A stretch of DNA of 64,000 bases from Dendrolimus kikuchii (taxonomy: Eukaryota; Arthropoda; Insecta; Lepidoptera; Lasiocampidae): positions 6,408,501-6,472,500 of the forward strand of contig CM034388.1 in the NCBI GenBank assembly GCA_019925095.2. Reading direction: 5' to 3'. Below are positions 40,501 through 49,500 of the stretch, one piece after another. A model generated the notes under the pieces. That model did not search any database, had not been told where the DNA came from, and saw nothing but the letters and a program-made list of their open reading frames with translations. Every line of letters starts with the position of its first letter. Positions within the stretch are counted from its first letter, which is position 1. Both the position numbers and the translations under genes were made by a program.

Positions 40501-43500
40501 CCGACCTTTTTAAGGCTAACATCATTGTTTAGGCCAAACTTGAATTCTATTTGATATCAAATAGAAAAAAAAACTTGACTAAATTTTGACTGGTTTAGTG
40601 TAAAATAATATCAAGTGATATATTACAGTTTTGTATATTTACCACAAGATAAAAAGTTTACAAAACTTAAAACTGACTGCACTAAAAGTGATTGCAAAAA
40701 CGTAACTCTTTTGGCTTTGCTATCGCCTGCAGTCTGGTAAAAATATAGTATAAGTAATGATTGATTGACACTACGTTAAAAAATCGGATGATTATTTTAA
40801 GTGCTATGGTGCAACATACGTCAAATATAAACTGCTATAACTAAAACCATAACCTTTCTTGGCTTCGCCATGTTTGGTTGACTTCTTGTCTATAGTACGT
40901 GTAAATTTTAAATGCATCAATAAAGATTGTGCAAGTCATTGCACATAACACGATTATAAAATTCGCGCGGTGGTACGTAGAGGGATATGTTGCGCTCTCG
41001 CTCTTCCGCTATTTGGACTCGTACAGCATCTCTTTCACGCATGTCACTGTCAATTGTAATAAAAACTAAAAGTGAACAGACGTGAGAAGTCACGGAGCTA
41101 ACTACCGTCGAGACGCATTTAAGCTTTGCGCGTACTGTACATTAAAAATGTAGAGATTTTGGCCTTTTCAGAGTTACAATTTTTACTGGGCTATTGTCAT
41201 TTCTAGTAATCATATGAATTTTTTAATTTAAATTTTTTAGGTATTTTTTTGCTTTATGGTGACATTTTAAATAATTCTAATGTGGTACCCTAAAAAACTT
41301 ACATTTAAACAAATACATAACGGGTAACATAATAAATAGTAGTAGCATATAAATCGGTCTCTATGGTCGAATGTTCTAAGCCTTCGTCCGCGTAATTCTG
41401 GGTCGCAGAAGTCTCAGGCTATTTTACAAAAAGAAACATACAAATATTTAAAAAATATATTAAATGGTTGAACAGGACGAGTCGGTTGCGCGTTCGATGT
41501 CACGTCTTCAACTGTCACAGGTATAAAGGAACGTTGGTTGCGTATGCGCATGCGTTTGGATACACTATGGTCTGTTCACTTTTGGCTGCCATGTTGAATC
41601 GCAATACTTTTTGGAAGATAGACTTATAAAAGCTGAGATACAAATGTTATGGTATGATGGGCAAAACAACTGCATTCATAGGCTGCTAAATACGGTCATA
41701 CCATTCCCATGGTCCTTGGACTACGGGGATGTTTGACAGCGGAGGTGAAATTAATCTCGAGAGAGGAGAGACCTTTAACTGTGTTTATTTAAACTGAGTC
41801 GAAACCCTTGGGGGAAACGATTTAGAGCGATGCGCTTGCTTGCTTAGCCTCTCAAGCTGTCTTTCTGGTTGTCATTATTCCTGGTACTTCAATATAGAAA
41901 CATGTCCTATCATTTTAAATACGAAGTTTTACTGTTGAATCTATATTAATATTATAAAGAGGAAAGCATTTAATGTGTGTAACGAATAAACTCTAAAACT
42001 AGTGGACCGATTTCAATGTCAAAATTCTTTCACCATTAGAATACTACATTATCCTTGAGTAACATAGGTTATATTTATTACTAGAAAAATTTAGGGATCC
42101 CTACTAAAACTTCAATAATGTAACCCAAGGTTTAAAAAACCCACAAACCATTCGTGCGAAGCCAGCACTACCGCTAGTTATATGAAATTTTTTCTAGGTA
42201 GTTGTTGCACCCCTTCTTCTTTAACTATAATGATAGCGATGTTTGTTACATAATAAATAAATAAAATAAACAGTAATTAAAACTTTGAAACAGTGGTATA
42301 CTCATGATTTTCAGTAAGTAATCTGTAAGATATCGATTAGAAATAAATACACTAATTTCATTTTATTAAACAGAATCCTGCGGTGTCTCGTTGAAATATC
42401 AAAATTTACTTGCGACCATGCATGTTAATTTAAACACGAAGTCGTCAGCAATAACAGGAGCGTCAATGGAGCCTCCTCGTCGCATTCATATTTCTTTTCA
42501 CCACAGCTGTAATACATCCCTGGTTGCCCGCCAAATATGGGAGTGCCAGGCAAGCAACTTGCCGGCATATAATTAAAATGTCCTAGGTTCGCGTCCCTTA
42601 GATATTCATTCTGACCTGACGGGCGTATTGTTACATTCAACACGTGCTGGCGAAAGGTATCGTTAGGAAAGCTGCAAGTTGAAATTTCCAATGTCAAATT
42701 CTGCTGATTAGATTTGCCCCAGCTGACTGACTACAATGGGCTTAATAGGCATAGAAAAACATACGGGCAATAATGCAATTTCATAGATTTTCGCGATCTG
42801 TTTAAAACTGCGTTTACAAGATTTTAAACGCGGTTTAACTAGCACTTATTCTAAAGTCTTTGACTACAAAACAAATTGCAGGTACACTTTAGAGAATTAC
42901 ATAAAATAAATACGTTTAAATTATTGAAATTTGAATTTTTATAATCCGATTCTCATGCTCCAGATAAAAGTTATACATATGATAAATATACCTACAACAT
43001 GAAAAATAATAAATATAGATTTTTGTGTATATACAACAATAATAATAAATTTGATTATTTCACTTTTTATTATGTCAGGTTATAATTTATTTGATCAATT
43101 TGTTTATTTGACGATTCAAAACTCAGCCATAAGAGAAATATCAAAAAGTTTATATGGCAGTCAAAAGTGTTTCTTCCATTTCAAATCGGGTGTAAACAAC
43201 ACCAGTACAGCGTATATTTACTCATTGTGATGCATAATGAATGACAATGCATTTGTTGAAGTTAATTGCGGGGAAATATTAAAAAGAAACAATCCTAAAA
43301 TAAAAATGGCCAAAATGATAAAAAAACTCTCACTCAGATATGTATATCCGAAATTTCAAATCAATCAAATTAATCGTACGGTACAGGCTTAAAAAATAAT
43401 AATAATGGTATTAAACATATATTAAGTACAGACTGCATGTAGTTTTTTTTTGTTTAACTGTCACTGGCAACTAATTCTTTTATTTGCTTTCGAACATAAA

Positions 43501-46500
43501 CTTGTCATTTCTTTATTTGTTTAAATAGTTCACGCATGCGTATGTCGCGTCACACGTTCTTTCAGTAATTATCTGTCAATGTTTAATCATTTGATAAATC
43601 ATTAACCATCTTTCATCCAGCATCTTTGTATAAATAATTAGCGTTTATCTGTTATATAATACAGTTGGTAATAGCTATAATATTAAATAGGATCATATTT
43701 ACTTCGCAGGGTCGTAAACTACAAAATTTTAACTCTAAAAGAAAACTCTTGAGTGCGGCTTAACAGACGTTTTTACTCTGTTACAGGATATTTAAATTCT
43801 ACGCAATAACGAGGAAAATGGTTGCAAGGGTTTCTTAATATCAAATATTTCAGCCAGACCTCTCACCTTATAAAAATAATTTGAAATTAAATATAGATAA
43901 AATTATATTATGTATACAAAAATTAATTAATATTATATATTAAGAGAAAATAATTGAAAAATTACATTTATACCCCGAATAAATAGAAAACGTGATTTAC
44001 CTCTTAGCTATTAATTTGAGATTCTTTGTACAACGTCTTCGACAAATAAGTATTTATTAATTTAGTAGAGATGCAAAGTGAATGTCGTATATAACAAATC
44101 GACACGTTTTATCTCTTTCACTCGCGTGCTGTATTTCCATTTCAATCGCACAACAACAAATAAGCGCTACGTCACCTTAGTTTTATACATTATTCGATTC
44201 AACGAATCTTTAACCATATTCTGAGAGGTTAATAAGAGTTGTAAAGTGTATGATGCATTTAAGTTAAAAAAAACTTTAATGAACCCGTATACCGTTGCCT
44301 AGAACAATGAACAATACATTTTTGAACTAGCGTATAAACCTCTTATAAATATTATGAATAATAAAATAGTCTGTAAATAATATAATACATTTTTGGACCT
44401 CAGTTACGACCCTGTATGTCATCATGGTAGCTTAAGTTGTATAATTTCATTGTTTTTTTTTGTAATCTTGTATATAATTATTTGGATTTGGATTTGTTAT
44501 TTTGTTTTTTATTTGTATAGTAATCTATGCTTTCAGTTTTAGCTTGTTTTTGCTTAATTCAATAAAAAACTTACGTATTACGCGGTTAAAATTGCTGCAA
44601 GTGATTTAAAAAAATAATATAAAATATATTTTAATGCTTTGTTTTATAACTTATAATGGTTAATCATTGAGAATAAATATGATTTGTCAATATTATGTTT
44701 AGAAATTAGTTGCTAAATATGTTGCCATAGAAGAATTATACTAGGAATAACAATAGTCTAGTAAAAATCGTAACTATAAAAAACTCTTTAATCGCGTAAG
44801 ACTAGTGGGCGCCACAAGATATTTTTCTGTCGCTTTTTAAATTTTATTATATAAGATTTGTCGTAGTATCAAAAGTCATGTATCTATATTAATCAATTTA
44901 CTTCAACATCTTATTGAAAATGTATGTAAACTAAATCAATAAGTTTTCACACATCGATAGTATGTGGAAAACTTATCAATTAACTTGGTACACGTTTCAA
45001 ACTATTGAATAAATTTGATTGAATAGGCACAACTGAAAGGTGCGACGATAAGCGACTATATTGAATGACTCAGTTTTATTATAACATTGTATGAATCAAT
45101 GGTTGATTAATCCAATTTCATGGTGATGGTTTCTACATCTCCAATTCAAAGCTCAATAATGAACGGTAAAATATCAGCATTACTTTCGTAAAGTCACGAT
45201 GGAACGTTACTAGCAACATCTAGCGAACAAGGCGATGTAATTTCGAGTATTTTTCTTCTATGATATCAGTCCTATATGCTCTATAGAAAATGGTATTATA
45301 TTCAACGGTAAATGCTCAATTAAGTAGTTATTTCTCAAAAATAAATTGCAACGTTTATTACGAAGGAAAAATAATTGTCCAAAAAAATACTTTTCTTTCT
45401 TTTCTAAATATAAGCTACAAAATTTTATCTTTATTTTTGACAACTCGGTAAAGATATAAGTAAAATAAATTATAAAATCAAGGTAGATAATTGAAAATAC
45501 GATTTAACGTAACTAGGTGAGAGTGGTGTATAAAGCTTTGTAAATAGCGAAAAACATGTTATGTGGACGTTTCCAATCTTGTGTTGCCAGGCGAAGCCGC
45601 AGAAACCAAAAACCAGGGAAGAGGCGCAAAAAGAAATTTTGGACGCCGAATTGGATATGTTTACGAAACAACAGGTAAGGGATTTTATTATTACAGAGTC
45701 TTTACAACCGGAAGCTCTTACTAAAATATTATAATGAAGCATGTCAAAGGGCCATTCACATTTTGGCGAGAGCACCGGGAGCGAGACCATCACAAGAAAA
45801 TCACATGAAACTGGTTCTCGTATTCTTTTCTTGCGTTTTCTCGAGTATGTAAAGGCCCCCTTAACGATATAACTAACAATGATTTAAACATTTTTTAGTA
45901 CAATAGTTACTTTGGTAAACAAGGAACAGGAACTTTTACAAAATCTTCATGTCATACACACGGTAATGTTTCACGGAAACTACCGGATAAATAGAATTTA
46001 GTAGGAATATGTAATTTGACGTTTGGAGTTGTGGTAGCGTAATGGCTAGCGTACGTGTCCCAAACTCAAAGGGCTTCTGACCTAATGTGCATATTTTTAC
46101 AATTACCACACACTTACAACGGTGAAGGAAAACAACGTAATGAAACCTGCAAATTTAAATAACCGATGTGTCAACCCTGCCAAGTTGTCTTGGTCAAGTG
46201 TAGCGCGTATACTGTCCATTCCCCAATAGTGAGAGGTCAGAGCCTAGCAATGGGACGTTTATGGGCTCTTCTTATATGTAATTCGTATGCCGTTACATAA
46301 TGCTGTAATTGTTGTAAAGAAATAAAAATGAAGGGTAGTTTCTGTGTATTTAATTACTGGGCATTAAAAAAAGATTTTTAGTGTATATAGTACTTAGTTA
46401 AAGTACTTACGTACTACATTAAAAAAAAATTACGTCACTATTATGTAACGTCATACGAATTTCACATTCATACAGGGTTTTCTTACTCAGATCATAAAAT

Positions 46501-49500
46501 TCACAACGATGTTCCTTAATAACTTGTTTGTTTAAGTTAATACGTGGCGCCTTAGTCTGTTCGAAAAATCTTTGGAAAAATATTGTGCTTTTAGTTCGAC
46601 ATTTTTAATTGTATTAGCATAATGAGGTTTTACAACAGAAAATCGTCGAAATTGGGTCCACTTTCATTGCGAAATTTAATATTCTGTAAAAAAAATTGAT
46701 GTTAGCTTATAAAAAATAAATACATATTTCATTTTCTTACTCAAAAACAATCAATACCTTTCATTTTTAATCTATTAAAATAAAATCAAAATTTGTGTAG
46801 TATTTAAATATATAGTTATAAAATATCACACTTAAGTTCCCATTAAGAACTATATACATTATGTTATCAGGAAGGACAAGATGTGACAGATCTGGCGAAG
46901 AAGATTAAGGAACTCCGCCACCAGATGGCGATACATTTCCCAGTGCATCAGACAATGAGAAGAACGCATTCTAGGTAATTTCATTTGTATCTATAAACTT
47001 GTTGCTGTTACAATACGGCGCAAAACTTAGATGCATGTCGAGTGAAGTTAGCTCCGTAAGTTTGCGCAACTTCAATCTGGTGTTAACGTTTATTACACCC
47101 GACAGTGTGTTGTGCGAAAGAGATGGCATTTGAATTTGGATAGCGGCTGAGCGATAGCGCAATATTCTCCGGTCTCATCTCTGTATACTACCTCATGAAC
47201 TTTACAATTGTATTCTATGTAATTACCTGTACGAACTTTAAACACGCATTTATGTTTTGCTTCTACTGTATGTGGGAAATAGAATGTTTCTTGATATTTT
47301 AGCTTAAGCTTGGTCCTGGTGGAGGAATGGATAGGACACAAAAATACTTTCATGACATTGTAATGTGGTGATTTACGAACCAATGGCATCACAATGTATG
47401 GATTTCATTAAAGGCGGGTTTCTAGATCCATTCTCTCTTACCATTGGTTGAAAAGTGACGTTATTAATATGAAGATTATGTCGAATTTTAGCCAGTAGTC
47501 AGGCAAATGAATGGATAGGAACCAACCACAAAACCATGTAATGGTGAAACCACAAAGAGAGTTGAGAGTAAAATTGAAAGGAAACTTGTTAAGATTTGAA
47601 TCTTGACTGATATAAAAATATATGTTTTAAATAATAAAGTTTAAAAATCGAGAGATGAGTGACCTGTATACAGATTCAGAAGCTTTTCAGTGTTGTTTTT
47701 TTACTGGGTGATTGACGTTCTTAGTATTTTCAAATGTGGTAATTATTTTTTATTATTATATTTTATTTTAATATATCTTTAATTAATTTTAAATTTGTTT
47801 CAAGCTATCGTATTGTGAAAAGAAAGCATAGGTGAGGTCTGTTATAATAAAGTTTTATTAAATGATGAAAAATTATTGCTAAATTGAATTAAGTATAATT
47901 TGCCTAAACTTCTGTATAAACTACATTATAAATTTGTAATAAAGAGTTCCCACTCCACAATTAACTCTTAAGTAAGGCCTGATTTTATTTCATAAAAATA
48001 ACTTAACCGCCTTCACAGGCCAACATTCTCCTCTAACATGCTTCTTGACATTTATTGAACCAATGAAAATTGAACCGTTAACACGGACTTTACCAAATCT
48101 AAAATTAGGTTTTATCCAAGTGACCATATAGCTTTTTTTTTAAACGTATTCGTACCGAGTGTTATGAGCTTAACACGCGACGTCGCGTTGCAGGCCAATT
48201 TAATTCATGCGAGCACTCCCAAATCAAACGAATGTTGTTAAAAACGTGTTAGATAGAAAAAAAGAGAAATATCCGGAGATTCATTTGTGCCTCATTTAAT
48301 AATAAATATCGATGTACGTGATATCATAATAGCATCATCCATTTATTTATTTATTATTATTTTTACTTACTGTTAAACTAGGGGAGGTAGGTTCAACACG
48401 GCCACCCGTTACACACGCGGCGGTCTGTCGTCCAAGATGTTCAGCGTGAACCAGAGTGTCGATCACCGACCGAGAGCGTTGCTCATATCCGGATTTGAAG
48501 CAGATGAGTTGGATGCACTCGTAGTGCATTTTTCGGTGAGTGAAATTCAATTTATATTTACAGCTTTTTTTAGTAGTTAAAAAACTGAGATAGACTGAAA
48601 ATTAGAGCATGAAGAAATCAATTTGGAGGCCATAGATAGTTTTAGTTTTTCCCAGGTTTTATTATTATTATTTACATAATAATGATTGAGAAATTAAATT
48701 TGAAACAGTGGAGAATCTGCGAGTGATTAAGTGAAGCAGTGAGTGAGTGAGTAGTTGTATGAATAAGTGAATAAATATCTTACTAAAGTAGTGAATGAGT
48801 GAGTAATTGTATGAATAAGTGAGTTAGTACTGGTTTAGTGAGTTAAACCTAAAGTTTTAAATGAATAACTATGTAACAGTTTTTTTTTTAATTAGTTCAG
48901 TGTTTATCTAGTATATTTTGTTTCTTTCGATTCGTTTAGCAATTCGGCGAGGTGACGCACAAGCAAGTAGACCTGGCCGTGCCGCAGCTGGTATTGCAGT
49001 ACAAAGCGCGTACGCACGCGGAACAAGCGGCGATACACGGCAAGCACTATAGCGATAGGACATTGCAAGTGAGTATAAACTATCATAAAAGCATATTAAG
49101 AATTACCATTTCCCAGCGATGAACATAACTAAAAAGCTTAAAACTAAACAACTCTTTGTTCCCTTACGTTTTGATATAGCAAAACACCAACTGGACTTTC
49201 AACCAATATTATTAAACATTTTAAAGTAAAAAGACATGAGATTTTATATACTTACTAAAAATAAGATACAAAGTGCAAGAATATCGAATGTCTAAAAATT
49301 TCTTAGTTACTGAGAAATGGGACTGTTGAGATGTACAGACTGTCTAGTGCCGCGTTCACACGGCCACGTATTGTTTTCGTGTGTTCTACATAGACCTCAT
49401 TAAATGATTGAATAGATCTTTATTCCCTCTATATTTATTTGGGACTTCCACATAGGCATCATCTCCTTACTATAATTGAATAATTTAATTAATTTGATGT

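Larger units (their letters stand above)
39623..45590 (+). other. swm: swm intron 16 (5968 nt)
   Basis: GT-AG intron. It holds three copies of a MITE with GGGCCGATT-type ends (39815-39985, 40012-40187, 42944-43128), a Helitron-like element (41938-42179) and an unassigned minus-strand open frame (42425-42697). The stretches 40.2-41.9 and 43.2-45.5 kb are AT-rich; apart from short dispersed repeats I see nothing in them. Confidence 0.8.
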
